Source: Colwellia sp. E2M01 (lineage in GTDB: Bacteria > Pseudomonadota > Gammaproteobacteria > Enterobacterales > Alteromonadaceae). Taken from it: 52,238 bases of DNA. The notes beneath the pieces were generated by a model, which did no database searches, was not told the origin of the DNA, and saw nothing but the letters and a program-made list of their open reading frames with translations. Every line of letters starts with the position of its first letter. Position 1 is the first letter of the stretch. Below are positions 38,793-47,964 of the stretch, piece by piece. The position numbers were made by a program, and so were the translations under genes. The stretch covers positions 1-52,238 of the forward strand of contig NZ_JAHKPR010000064.1 in assembly GCF_018860585.1 (NCBI RefSeq), written 5' to 3'.

Positions 38793-38837
38793 GCGATCTT
38801 TTGTCTGATTCAACAACAAGTCGTTGAATGCGGCGAG

Positions 38838-38866
38838 ATAATACGGTTATGATGAGGCACAGTCAA
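38838..38866 (-). promoter_or_regulatory. Sigma-70 promoter of the tRNA-Asp array
   Basis: On the minus strand TTGACT (38861-38866) and TATTAT (38838-38843) are spaced by exactly 17 bp. A GC-rich discriminator (CTCGCCGC) follows, typical of stable-RNA promoters under stringent control. Confidence 0.85.
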
Positions 38867-39068
38867 CCACTTTTTTAATAAAATTGTTTGTCTGAGCATT
38901 TGAAGAACAATCTGATGGATTTACAAGCATATTTTGACCGATTATCTATGGTTTAGGTCCGTATTACTTATTTTATAATTTTATTAAACTCAGGTTTTAT
39001 TTTAAAACTTAATTTAGCTTATTTGGTTAATCATATACAGCTCCACTCAACAACCTAACTATGTGCTA

Positions 39069-39333
39069 TATACCCGCTCCACTTGAAGATGCAGGATTCA
39101 GCTGGAATTAGAAACGCCTTTAGGCAAGGCATTGATTGTAGAGAATGGTTGTTCCTTCTCAAAATCAATAACGCGGCATAAAGCGTTTCTAAACCAGCCC
39201 TTGGGGAAGACTGAGCAAATCATACCCTGCGTTACATTTCTTTTTAAGGGAACAACCCTTGATAAAAAAAGGTGCCTTGGTTATGAATCGCTCAGGTTTC
39301 CTGAAACGAGCATCTTCAAGTGGAACGGGTATA
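39069..39333. mobile_element. 265-bp MITE-like element with 24-bp terminal inverted repeats
   Basis: The ends are 24-bp inverted repeats (23 of 24 identical); the left begins TATACCCGCTCCACTTGAAG. The right copy ends CTTCAAGTGGAACGGGTATA. Inside is a further hairpin with GAAACGC/GCGTTTC. No transposase is encoded; a 74-codon frame over most of it is not a credible gene. The TA at each edge would fit TA target duplication, as in Tc1/IS630-type elements. Confidence 0.85.
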
Positions 39334-39367
39334 GGGTTTATATTCAAAATTTATAAGGTTATCTATA

Positions 39368-40804
39368 TCATTTTTTTCTACGAAACATAAAAAACATGAT
39401 TAAACCTATAGTGATAATGACAATATTAGCAGCAACAATTAATATAATAGTTTGTTGTTCTTTTTCAGTCTGTTTTTGTTGCTGTGTAGCAAGTGTTTGC
39501 GCAATATCATCATCTAGTTTGTTAATAAACTCTTCTGTATTATTGAGCGCGTTCTCATCCACCGCAGCTACTTCTTCTGTGTTAAGGTTTAACTGTTCAA
39601 AAGCCAATTCTGGGTCTTGTTCGATATTAATGCTAAATTCAGGTACAACTAATCTAAACTCGCGTCCAGTAATGGTTTTACCAAAAGCACTAACGTTAAT
39701 CCGATATATACCTGGTTCAGTATTTTCCATATTAACAACACGTACCTCCCCTTTTTCTTCCATAACAGAAAAATTTTCAGTTTGTCGGTCTGGGTACATA
39801 AGCTTGCCCTGAAACACTAAACTGTTAGGGTCTACAAAGCTGGGGTCTATTGTTAAAATAACTTGATGTGGTTGCTCAGCTAGCTCTGATTTTACAACAC
39901 TCACCTCAATTGGGTTTTCTTGTAACAATATGGGTGTTTGTTTTAATTCTCTTGTGGCCATCGGCAAATTTACTAAATAAACAGGTTGCCATTCTCCTGC
40001 AGCGAAATCTAATATAAATTCTCCTGTAAATATGTTGTCATTCGCATATTCATCAAGTTCATAACCATCATCACGAAATGACGTTAACTTAATAGCATCC
40101 GCACTAAAATTATCGTAGAGGGGATTATTTGTACTATAAAAATTCACATCAAGTTGCACTACATCTTTAAAGTAAGGGGGATTTATTGCAACATTACCAT
40201 TAGTTAAGTTACCTCTTACTTTTAATGTTTCACCGGAAAATACAATATCAGGTAGCGGCTCCACCAATATTTTCACATCAGATACTATTAATATTTGGCT
40301 TTCTGGTAATATATCTCCGACAGCTTGCCATGGGCCTGGCATAGGTTTTTTAATTTTAATCATGTCAAAAGTACTGTCGTCAAACCATTGTACTTTTTCT
40401 TTATCAAAGTTATTTACTCTAATTTTACTACCATCAGGCCTAATTAGAATAATTGGCGTACTGCCACTTTTACGATAAAAAATAAGAGTAATTTCATCTA
40501 AGTTAGCGTCTAACCTAAAGCGATTATCAAAATAAGGTATTTGATTGGTTATATTATCTTTTTGGTAATATTCAACTTCAGTCACACTAAGCTTATTATC
40601 AACATTATTTTGCTTAATAATATCTTTTGTTATTACTAAAGCTTTCTCGTCATCTACCGCTGTACTCAAATTATTATTCGAGTCCGTATCACCTGTAAAA
40701 AAAGCATAAACATTACAAGAAAGCATTAATGTTAGTGCCAAAGTCGTTAACTTAGGTGCTGTTATTAATTGACTGTGTAGACAATAAGGTTTATTTATTT
40801 CCAA
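39368..40804 (-). CDS. TIGR03503 family envelope protein
   Basis: A 478-residue protein of the TIGR03503 type found in Vibrio and Alteromonadales; function unknown. The TTG start overlaps the dnaQ end by 10 bp, with AAGGAG upstream. An N-terminal signal peptide ends near NVYAFF (residue 34). The body is beta-rich, Ig-like and periplasmic. Near the C-terminus come a Gln/Glu-rich coiled segment, a membrane helix (about 451-472) and a basic end FRRKK. So it is a periplasmic domain on a C-terminal anchor. Confidence 0.82.
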   Translation of the reverse strand: MEINKPYCLHSQLITAPKLTTLALTLMLSCNVYAFFTGDTDSNNNLSTAVDDEKALVITKDIIKQNNVDNKLSVTEVEYYQKDNITNQIPYFDNRFRLDANLDEITLIFYRKSGSTPIILIRPDGSKIRVNNFDKEKVQWFDDSTFDMIKIKKPMPGPWQAVGDILPESQILIVSDVKILVEPLPDIVFSGETLKVRGNLTNGNVAINPPYFKDVVQLDVNFYSTNNPLYDNFSADAIKLTSFRDDGYELDEYANDNIFTGEFILDFAAGEWQPVYLVNLPMATRELKQTPILLQENPIEVSVVKSELAEQPHQVILTIDPSFVDPNSLVFQGKLMYPDRQTENFSVMEEKGEVRVVNMENTEPGIYRINVSAFGKTITGREFRLVVPEFSINIEQDPELAFEQLNLNTEEVAAVDENALNNTEEFINKLDDDIAQTLATQQQKQTEKEQQTIILIVAANIVIITIGLIMFFMFRRKK

Positions 40805-41565
40805 AGTGGCTCTGCTCCTTTTTTAGCGATAACGGCTACACGATCTAAGTGTGCTTCTAGTTCATCGGCAGTAGCAGTAATAATCTTTAGTTTTTTCCTT
40901 GTTGATGGCAAGCGTCTGATCGCATTAGCCGCTTCTTCACTTCCTTCATTTGATGAAAGATTGAAAGTCGACTGTTTACGAGTCATTTCAATATAAACAA
41001 AGGCTAGTAACTGCGCATCAATTAGTGCCCCATGATAAGTTCGGTCAACTAATTTATCTACGCGATAAAACTTCGCTAAATAATCTAATGTTTTTGGTGA
41101 GCCAAATTCATCCTTTGAAACTTTTAAAGTATCGGTAATAGTACAAATATCTTCCGTCATTGGTACTTTGTCTTGACTGCGCACACTTGCATTAAATAAT
41201 GCAAACTCATGATCCATAAAGCCAACATCAAACTTAGCGTTATGAATAACTAATTCAGCACCACGAATAAACTCGATAAATTCATGAGCAACTTGAGAGA
41301 AAATAGGCTTGTCATTAAGAAATTCATTCGTTAGACCATGAATATTAATAACTTCTTGTTCCATTTCTAATACGTTACCCTGCTGGTCTAAGGGCTTTAT
41401 ATACACATGAAAGCTTCGTCCTGTTAGTTGGCGATTTATCATTTCAACACAACCAACCTCAACAATCCGATGCCCTTCCCTTGGGTTTATACCCGTGGTT
41501 TCAGTATCTAAAATGATTAATCGTTGATCTTTTTCTGGTTGTTGAGCTGTTGTATTATGATCCAC
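40795..41565 (-). CDS. dnaQ: DNA polymerase III subunit epsilon
   Basis: Proofreading 3'-5' exonuclease of the replicative polymerase. The 256 residues have Exo I ILDTETTG (Asp20, Glu22), Exo II HNAKFDVGFMDHE and Exo III HGALIDAQLL. The C-terminal part, which binds alpha, is present (LDRVAVIAKKGAEPLW). The start is GTG with AAGG upstream. It is usually divergent from rnhA in this order, but here no rnhA is near. It overlaps the TIGR03503 gene. Confidence 0.96.
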   Translation of the reverse strand: MDHNTTAQQPEKDQRLIILDTETTGINPREGHRIVEVGCVEMINRQLTGRSFHVYIKPLDQQGNVLEMEQEVINIHGLTNEFLNDKPIFSQVAHEFIEFIRGAELVIHNAKFDVGFMDHEFALFNASVRSQDKVPMTEDICTITDTLKVSKDEFGSPKTLDYLAKFYRVDKLVDRTYHGALIDAQLLAFVYIEMTRKQSTFNLSSNEGSEEAANAIRRLPSTRKKLKIITATADELEAHLDRVAVIAKKGAEPLWK

Positions 41566-41647
41566 TGTTGAGCCTTTTATATAGTGTCGAATCGAGTCAT
41601 GAGTAAAAATTGTTCTACTTATTCGTAGCGAGTACGGTATTTTCTTG

Positions 41648-42139
41648 TTATTTTTCAGGTAATGTTTGTGGAAATTCTAGCAAATTAATTTGCATACGTT
41701 TACTAGAAAAACACAGAGCGACTAAAGCTAAAATGATTACCGCTTGACTTCCTAACCATAACACAGAGGTAAGCTGCCAATAAAAATAGCCAATTAAGTT
41801 GACAATAAAGTCAAATATTAATGCCATCACTAGTAATACACGGGTATTAGGCCATAACGTTACTACCCAATTAGGCGCATTGGGGCGCCGTAAACTAATA
41901 ATAAGTAATACAAGTAAACCTAAAGCACCTGAAAGTAAACTTAAGAAAAACAACCGTGTTTCTGGGTAAACCCATTGCATTGTGGCAACTCTATCTTGCA
42001 TATTAGTTACCGACATAAGCCAAATAATATAGCCTCGTAACACAAACAATAAAACCAGATAAAAACGTTTAGATAGTTTTAAACAATCAAACTTATCAAA
42101 ATCTTCAATACTGTAATTTTTATACTTATTTGTCATCAT
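41648..42139 (-). CDS. DUF2919-type membrane protein
   Basis: A 163-residue inner-membrane protein with four hydrophobic helices, resembling the DUF2919 family of Vibrio and Alteromonadales; function unknown. The N-terminus reads YSIEDFDKFDCLKLSKRFY and the helices begin near residue 24. It overlaps the DUF599 gene by 14 bp (11 if the second Met is used), so the two are likely made together. Confidence 0.7.
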   Translation of the reverse strand: MMTNKYKNYSIEDFDKFDCLKLSKRFYLVLLFVLRGYIIWLMSVTNMQDRVATMQWVYPETRLFFLSLLSGALGLLVLLIISLRRPNAPNWVVTLWPNTRVLLVMALIFDFIVNLIGYFYWQLTSVLWLGSQAVIILALVALCFSSKRMQINLLEFPQTLPEK

Positions 42140-42887
42140 TAACCAGAGTTGTTTTTGTATTGCTCGTATTTAAATTCGCAGTTTGTTGATGAAGCAATAC
42201 TTTAGCTTTAGTCATTGCTTTAACCGCTCTAGAATTAAACTCTCGAGTATACAAAGTAAATACCACCCATAAACTTAACCCTACAAATAATATGGGGTGA
42301 AGAAACCACGAAATTTCAGCAAGAGCGAAGTAATAAGAGCGTAATCCATAATTGTATGAATGGGCTGCTTGGTCTTGTACAACTGCCATTTCTTTTGCGT
42401 AGGCTTTAATATTTTCCTGGTCTTTCGTTGAATTCGTCATTGAAGGTGCAGCGCCTATCATAACGTTAACAAAACCATATTGGCGCATCGACCAAGTAAA
42501 TTGGAAAAATGAAATGACAAAGATAATACTTAATACAGCTAACTTTAGCTGTATTGCTAGGTGATCAACCTCCACCGCAAATGGCAAAGAAGCGATTACC
42601 CTTTCTAAGGTTTCAACTTGAGCAAATAATGTAAATATACCCGCTAGTATTAATAAGGTGCTCGATGCAAAAAAGGCAATGTTGCGTTCTAAATTTGCCA
42701 ATAAATTAGTATCTGAAACACGAGCCTCTCGGGTAATAATTTCTTGCATCCATTGAATTCTATGTTGCTGTAATGTGTATGCTATACAGTCAGTTGTTTT
42801 TGCTTTTTTTCTGGCGAAAACAGAATAACCGTACCAAAGAGAAATAAAGGTAAGTAAAGCTAATATATCAATAAGACTAAATGGCAA
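42126..42887 (-). CDS. DUF599-type membrane protein
   Basis: A 253-residue protein of the DUF599 type: a first helix SLIDILALLTFISLWYGYSVF, a WMQEIITRE segment, paired helices around 70-135, a SYNYGLRSYYFALAEISWFLHP segment and a last helix near 205. Function unknown. The start is TTG with AGGA upstream. The 393-bp spacer before it holds nothing I can name. Confidence 0.75.
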   Translation of the reverse strand: MPFSLIDILALLTFISLWYGYSVFARKKAKTTDCIAYTLQQHRIQWMQEIITREARVSDTNLLANLERNIAFFASSTLLILAGIFTLFAQVETLERVIASLPFAVEVDHLAIQLKLAVLSIIFVISFFQFTWSMRQYGFVNVMIGAAPSMTNSTKDQENIKAYAKEMAVVQDQAAHSYNYGLRSYYFALAEISWFLHPILFVGLSLWVVFTLYTREFNSRAVKAMTKAKVLLHQQTANLNTSNTKTTLVNDDK

Positions 42888-43280
42888 AATAAGTTCCTAA
42901 AATATAAAATGAAAACACTTAGTTGGATTATACGTTAACCACCTTTTATTAACCAACCACTTCATTTAAATCATAAAACCTTCAAACGAGATAATATCTT
43001 AACCTAACTAAATGACAGTATGTAAATTAAAAACATTATATGTCTCGATAATATTATTTCTGGCTAATCATTTACATAGTCCATATAAGTAATAACTTGA
43101 GTTTTAATGGTATTTAAAAGACACTATCTAAATAGTTAAATTAACTAGTTAAGTTGGTCTGGTTATCTTGAGCTGGTATGCTATCTTATTAAGTGCTTTA
43201 AATGACTTTAAATAAAGTACGGAGTAAAATTCAGCTCAGCACTTTTTAATTAGCTAGCTTAATATAATCAAAGGAGCGTT

Positions 43281-43721
43281 ATGAAAAACTACCGCAGAAA
43301 ATTTACCACTAAAAACTTTCTACTCGGTGCAACATTTTCAATATTACTTACCGCCTGTAGTAATCCCTCTCCCGTTTTACCAGAGCCTGAAACGTTGGCA
43401 GGTTATTGGTTAGTTGAATCTATAAACGATGAATCAGTAATTAAAGACAGTAAAGTAGATTTAATTTTTACTGCAGAAAATCAATTATCTGGCACATCTT
43501 CTTGTAATAACTTTTCAACTAGTTATAGCCAGGAAAATAATTCTTTAACATTAGGCAATATGGCAACTACACGTAAAATGTGTCTGCCTGCACTAATGGA
43601 ACAAGAAACGACTGTTTTACACGCATTAAGTAAAGTAAAACGCTTTCAATTGTCTAATGGACAGTTATCCTTGTTCGATCAACAAGGCGTGTTACAAATA
43701 CAAGCAAAAAGAACAAAGTAA
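43281..43721 (+). CDS. META-domain lipoprotein (HslJ-like)
   Basis: A 146-residue lipoprotein. The lipobox LLTAC puts the modified Cys near residue 26. A META domain follows, with the typical GYWLVESINDESV start, the GTSSCNNFSTSY core and ATTRKMCLPALMEQE. E. coli HslJ has the same domain and is linked to novobiocin tolerance and heat; the molecular role is unknown. AAAGGAG precedes the ATG. It stands alone. Confidence 0.85.
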   Translation: MKNYRRKFTTKNFLLGATFSILLTACSNPSPVLPEPETLAGYWLVESINDESVIKDSKVDLIFTAENQLSGTSSCNNFSTSYSQENNSLTLGNMATTRKMCLPALMEQETTVLHALSKVKRFQLSNGQLSLFDQQGVLQIQAKRTK

Positions 43722-43905
43722 GCTTAATTACTATTAGTAAGGTTACTTAAATAATATAGGTATAAGTTGAGCGTTGAAAACATTAAAGAATTAATGTGAT
43801 ATAACTTTTAGTTATCGCATTATAAGTTATAACAAAATATCACTTCTTTTTTTAAAACAACTCGCTAATCTTATGCTGTTAAATAACTAATTCACAGGAT
43901 CCAAC

Positions 43906-44886
43906 ATGTCTAAAATTTTTGATGACAATACAACAACTATTGGTAATACACCTTTAGTAAAATTAAATCGCGTAATTGGTGCTGACAGTGGCGCTAATGT
44001 TTACGCTAAAGTTGAAGCAAGAAATCCAAGCTTTAGTGTTAAGTGTCGTATCGGCGCAAGCATGGTTTGGGATGCTGAAGAAAAAGGTTTATTAAGTCCG
44101 GGTAAAGAAATTGTAGAGCCAACTAGTGGTAATACAGGTATTGCTTTAGCATTTGTTGCTGCTGCGCGTGGTTACGGTATAACCTTAACTATGCCAAGTA
44201 CAATGAGTTTAGAGCGTCGTAAACTACTTGTTGCATTAGGTGCAAAAGTTGAATTAACCGACGGTGCTAAAGGCATGGGCGGAGCGATTGCTAAAGCGCA
44301 AGAATTAAGAGATTCGAACCCTGATAAATACGTTTTATTAGGCCAGTTTGACAACCCTGCAAACCCTAAAATTCATGAAGAAACAACCGGTCCAGAAATC
44401 TGGAATGATACAGACGGTAACGTTGATATCTTTGTAGCGGGTGTTGGTACTGGCGGTACTCTTACCGGTACTAGCCGCTACATTAAATTAACGAAAGGCA
44501 AAGCAATACAAACTGTTGCTGTAGAGCCGACTGATTCACCTGTTATTACTCAAGCATTAGCTGGTGAAACTTTAACACCGGGTCCTCATAAAATTCAAGG
44601 TATCGGCGCTGGTTTCATCCCAGGTAACTTAGATCTTGAAATGGTTGATGCGGTTGAACTTGTTTCAAATGAAGATGCTTTTGCCATGACTCACCGTTTG
44701 ATGAAAGAAGAAGGTATTCTTGCTGGTATTTCTTCTGGTGCTGCTGTTGTTGCTGCTAAACGCCTTGCTGCACGTCCAGAAAATAAAGGTAAAAACATTG
44801 TTGTAATCTTACCAAGCTCTGCTGAACGTTACTTATCAAGCGCACTTTTTAGTGAAAGCTTCAGTGAAAAAGAACTAGTTCAGTAA
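43906..44886 (+). CDS. cysK: Cysteine synthase A
   Basis: PLP enzyme making cysteine from O-acetylserine and sulfide. The 326 residues have the PLP Lys46 in [11 protein letters not shown], the substrate loop [11 protein letters not shown], the phosphate-binding [13 protein letters not shown], and the C-terminal [11 protein letters not shown]. This matches CysK rather than CysM. AGGA precedes the ATG. A terminator follows, so it is monocistronic. Confidence 0.96.
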   Translation: MSKIFDDNTTTIGNTPLVKLNRVIGADSGANVYAKVEARNPSFSVKCRIGASMVWDAEEKGLLSPGKEIVEPTSGNTGIALAFVAAARGYGITLTMPSTMSLERRKLLVALGAKVELTDGAKGMGGAIAKAQELRDSNPDKYVLLGQFDNPANPKIHEETTGPEIWNDTDGNVDIFVAGVGTGGTLTGTSRYIKLTKGKAIQTVAVEPTDSPVITQALAGETLTPGPHKIQGIGAGFIPGNLDLEMVDAVELVSNEDAFAMTHRLMKEEGILAGISSGAAVVAAKRLAARPENKGKNIVVILPSSAERYLSSALFSESFSEKELVQ

Positions 44887-44930
44887 TTTATTACTGCTTT
44901 AATTAGCAAAAATAAATGACTAAAAATAGT

Positions 44931-44953
44931 AAAGGCACTTCGGTGCCTTTTTT
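44931..44953 (+). terminator. Terminator of cysK
   Basis: AAAGGCA-CTTCGG-TGCCTTTTTT, a stem with a UUCG-type tetraloop closed by C-G and a T run, lies 45 bp after cysK. Confidence 0.94.
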
Positions 44954-45121
44954 AATGCCTGTTTATTTATATCAATCTTTTTCCTTTCTATAGATTAACC
45001 GCAAATTTATCCAAACTGTTATTATTAACGATTAACTGATATATCCATTTTATTTTAACTTCACATTAAGCACTTAATTACGTTATTATTTAATGAACAT
45101 CTATATTATATATGGTCGACA

Positions 45122-45562
45122 ATGTACGCAGTTAAAACCTTACTTATTACTCTTTTCACCTGCCTATTATTAAGTAGCTGTGGTGAAGAAGATCCAGAAA
45201 AAATTAACGATGTCGATAATCCAGAAAATGTTGCTATCGCTTTTTTTAATGCCATCTACAATGAAAAAAACGTAGAAAAAGCAGCATCAGTTTGTAATCC
45301 GAAATTAGCACGTTTAATCCTTCATTACCGTTCACCTGAAGCAGTAGGTCGCCACTTATTTAATATGTCGTATGATACTGTGGAAGTAAGACCAGATACA
45401 GATGGCGTGAAAGTACGGGAACAATTCAAAGGTAATGCTATTATCACCATTTATTTAGATGGCTATTACCATGGTAATTTGATTAAAGAAGTGAAACGAC
45501 TCGCTTTTATTCAAAGAGACGGAAAATGGTACATTGATAAAATATTAAAAGATCCATTTTAA
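45122..45562 (+). CDS. Unrecognised small lipoprotein
   Basis: A 146-residue lipoprotein with lipobox LLSSC, Cys at residue 20. I do not recognise the family. The VAIAFFNAIYNEKNVEKAASVCN start and the later DGKWYIDKIL end resemble the layout of NTF2/SnoaL-like or DUF4878-type folds, so a small cone-shaped domain on the membrane is possible. The Shine-Dalgarno is weak. It lies 41 bp upstream of the DUF1653 gene and may form an operon with it. Confidence 0.75.
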   Translation: MYAVKTLLITLFTCLLLSSCGEEDPEKINDVDNPENVAIAFFNAIYNEKNVEKAASVCNPKLARLILHYRSPEAVGRHLFNMSYDTVEVRPDTDGVKVREQFKGNAIITIYLDGYYHGNLIKEVKRLAFIQRDGKWYIDKILKDPF

Positions 45563-45603
45563 TAGACATCCCCCCACACAAGCACGTTATAAAAGAAACT
45601 ATT

Positions 45604-45813
45604 ATGATAAAAAAAGGTACTTACCAACATTTTAAAGGTAATTTTTACCAAGTATTGCATCTTGCTAGACACAGTGAAACTGAAGAGTATATGGTGGTTT
45701 ATCATCCAGCTGATAACAAAGAAGATATTTGGTTACGACCGTTAACTATGTTTGATGAAACGATAGAGCGTGACGGCAAAATACTTAAACGCTTTACCTA
45801 TATAAAGCCGTAA
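45604..45813 (+). CDS. DUF1653 protein
   Basis: A 69-residue cytoplasmic protein of the DUF1653 family, all beta, beginning KKGTYQHFKGNFYQVLHLARHSETEE and containing VVYHP and LRPLTMFDE. The family function is unknown. It converges on acyP with 20 bp between stops. Confidence 0.88.
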   Translation: MIKKGTYQHFKGNFYQVLHLARHSETEEYMVVYHPADNKEDIWLRPLTMFDETIERDGKILKRFTYIKP

Positions 45814-45833
45814 CGGTATATACAACTACCGTA

Positions 45834-46103
45834 TTAATTAATAGAAAAGAAACTATATGACTGCAGTGCTATTTGTTTATGGGTTAAGTTAGTCACCTCT
45901 GCTTCCTCAGGTCCTTGCGCTAACCAGACTAACATTTTATCAATGTTAGTCTGTTCGCCACATAGCAACACCTCAACATCTCCATCAGCTAAGTTACTTA
46001 CATAACCGCTTAAGCCTAATTCAATCGCTTGTTGTTGACACGAAGCTCTAAAGTACACACCTTGTACCTTGCCAGAAATATGTACAATATAACTAACATT
46101 CAT
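45834..46103 (-). CDS. acyP: Acylphosphatase
   Basis: Hydrolyses acyl phosphates. The 89 residues have the family signature GKVQGVYFRAS with the phosphate-binding Arg19, and GLSGYVSNLADGDVEV with the catalytic Asn37. GAGAAG precedes the ATG. It is divergent from rlmI. Confidence 0.94.
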   Translation of the reverse strand: MNVSYIVHISGKVQGVYFRASCQQQAIELGLSGYVSNLADGDVEVLLCGEQTNIDKMLVWLAQGPEEAEVTNLTHKQIALQSYSFFSIN

Positions 46104-46224
46104 ATTTTCTTCTCATCTTAAAACTTAAATCCATATTTATTGCCCTAAAGTTTGCACCTCACTCTAGTAACGACTAAGATCGGCACAACTTCCTTCCCTC
46201 TGATTAAATAATAAGTATAGACCT

Positions 46225-47415
46225 ATGTCAGCAAGAATTTCTTTAAATGTTGGTCGTGAAAAATCTTTATTACGTAAACACCCATGGATTTTTTCGAAAG
46301 CAGTAAACAAAATTAAAGGTAAACCCATGCTAGGAGACACTGTTGATGTGCTCGATAGTAAAGGTAATTGGTTAGCTAAAGGTGCTTACTCTCCTGAATC
46401 ACAAATTAGAATTCGAGTATGGAGTTTTAATGAAAGTGAAGAAATCGATCGTAATTTTTTCCTTAACAAACTCAAAAGTGCACAAGTGAGACGTGATTGG
46501 TTTATCAAGCAAGGTAACTTAACAGGCTATCGCTTAATTGCTGGAGAATCTGATGGCTTACCTGGAATAACAATAGATAAATACGACAACTTTATTGTTT
46601 GCCAGTTACTCAGCGCCGGTGCTGACTTTCATCGTTATACTCTTGTAGATTGTTTGACTGAGCTTTACCCTGGTTGTCATATTTATGAGCGTTCAGATGT
46701 CGATGTACGTAAAAAAGAAGGTTTAGAGCCCGTTACAGGTTGGTTAACTGAACCTCAAGACTCTACAGAATGTATTATTGAAGAGCACGGCATAAAAATA
46801 CATGTTGATATAGCAACGGGTCATAAAACAGGATTTTACCTTGATCAACGTGACTCTCGCCTTGCATCAGGCAAGTTTGCTAAAGATAAAACTATTTTAA
46901 ATTGTTTTTCATATACCAGTACGTTTTCATTACATTGTGCTGCCAATGGCGCCAAAGCAGTCACCAATGTTGATGTATCACAAGCGGCACTTGATATGGG
47001 TGAACGCAACCTAGCATTAAACGGATTATCTGATAGTAATGTCTCATTTGTTAAGGAAGATGTTTTTAAGTTATTAAGAAAGTATCGAGAAGAAAAGCGT
47101 CAATTTGATATGATAATTTTAGACCCGCCTAAGTTCGTTGAATCGAAAGCGCAACTAACAGGTGCCTGTCGAGGTTATAAAGATATTAATATGTTAGCCA
47201 TGCAACTACTAAAGCCTGGTGGTTTATTATTAACGTTTTCTTGCTCTGGCTTGATGGAAGCCAGTTTATTTCAAAAAGTGGTTGCTGATGCCGCCTTAGA
47301 TGCTAAACGAAATGTGTATTTTGTTGAACGATTACAACAAGCGGCAGATCACCCTATTTCAAGTAATTATCCTGAAGGTTATTACCTTAAAGGTTTAGTG
47401 TGTCAGGTTGAATAA
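46225..47415 (+). CDS. rlmI: 23S rRNA m5C1962 methyltransferase RlmI
   Basis: SAM-dependent RNA methyltransferase. The 396 residues have an N-terminal PUA domain (1-80; [11 protein letters not shown]), a middle [10 protein letters not shown] segment, SAM motif I near [19 protein letters not shown], and the active site with DPPKF and the cysteine in LLTFSCSG. It is the full length of the RlmI family. The Shine-Dalgarno is weak. A hairpin terminator follows. Confidence 0.94.
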   Translation: MSARISLNVGREKSLLRKHPWIFSKAVNKIKGKPMLGDTVDVLDSKGNWLAKGAYSPESQIRIRVWSFNESEEIDRNFFLNKLKSAQVRRDWFIKQGNLTGYRLIAGESDGLPGITIDKYDNFIVCQLLSAGADFHRYTLVDCLTELYPGCHIYERSDVDVRKKEGLEPVTGWLTEPQDSTECIIEEHGIKIHVDIATGHKTGFYLDQRDSRLASGKFAKDKTILNCFSYTSTFSLHCAANGAKAVTNVDVSQAALDMGERNLALNGLSDSNVSFVKEDVFKLLRKYREEKRQFDMIILDPPKFVESKAQLTGACRGYKDINMLAMQLLKPGGLLLTFSCSGLMEASLFQKVVADAALDAKRNVYFVERLQQAADHPISSNYPEGYYLKGLVCQVE

Positions 47416-47449
47416 AACACATTTTACAAGCGATATATCTTTGAATACT

Positions 47450-47478
47450 AAAAAGCCAGAGTAAACTCTGGCTTTTTT
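47450..47478. terminator. Bidirectional terminator between rlmI and the PilZ gene
   Basis: AGCCAGAGT and ACTCTGGCT form a 9-bp stem, flanked by A and T runs. It suits both convergent genes. Confidence 0.9.
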
Positions 47479-47534
47479 CTAACAATTTTTGCATTAATTA
47501 TCTAAATTTATCGATAGTTACAGTAATAATAAAG

Positions 47535-47834
47535 TTAATCAATTTCTTCAATAGCAATACCTATCAGATAACAATTAGCACCTTCTTCTTCAATGCGGAC
47601 AACTCTGCCACTAACATCAAGTGGTTGAACTTGACCACCTGCTGAATCAACTTTAACGCGAACATGTGTAGAGATTGATAATGGATGTTCCATTTCAACA
47701 GCCATTCCTGTCGCACTTAAATCACGACAAGTAGCGGTTATTGTAGTATTTACTTCATCATCTATCACTGTAACAGTTACTTCTGTATTTAACATCATGC
47801 GATAGAAATCACGTTTATCATCGTACCCTTTCAT
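47535..47834 (-). CDS. PilZ-domain c-di-GMP receptor
   Basis: A single-domain PilZ protein of 99 residues. It keeps both c-di-GMP motifs: an RxxxR-type motif KRDFYR (Arg8, Arg12) and DLSATGMAV (the DxSxxG motif). Such proteins usually relay c-di-GMP to motility or adhesion machinery; the partner is unknown. GGATGA precedes the ATG. It lies alone between rlmI and hrpA. Confidence 0.9.
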   Translation of the reverse strand: MKGYDDKRDFYRMMLNTEVTVTVIDDEVNTTITATCRDLSATGMAVEMEHPLSISTHVRVKVDSAGGQVQPLDVSGRVVRIEEEGANCYLIGIAIEEID

Positions 47835-47964
47835 TTGCTCATCCAGATATATTATTTATTATCTTATTATTTATACGGAGCAAAATAACAAGTGTCAACT
47901 AACCGTACGAAAAAACCTCATGCTATAATTTATGTTCGATAAGTAAATCTATATTATCAAAACT

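Noticed and set aside
38628..38819. 63-codon open frame on the minus strand
   Set aside because: It runs through tRNA-Asp copy 5 and part of copy 4; coding is not credible.
39132..39356. 74-codon open frame
   Set aside because: It lies almost wholly within the MITE-like element, has no ribosome site and no recognisable domain.
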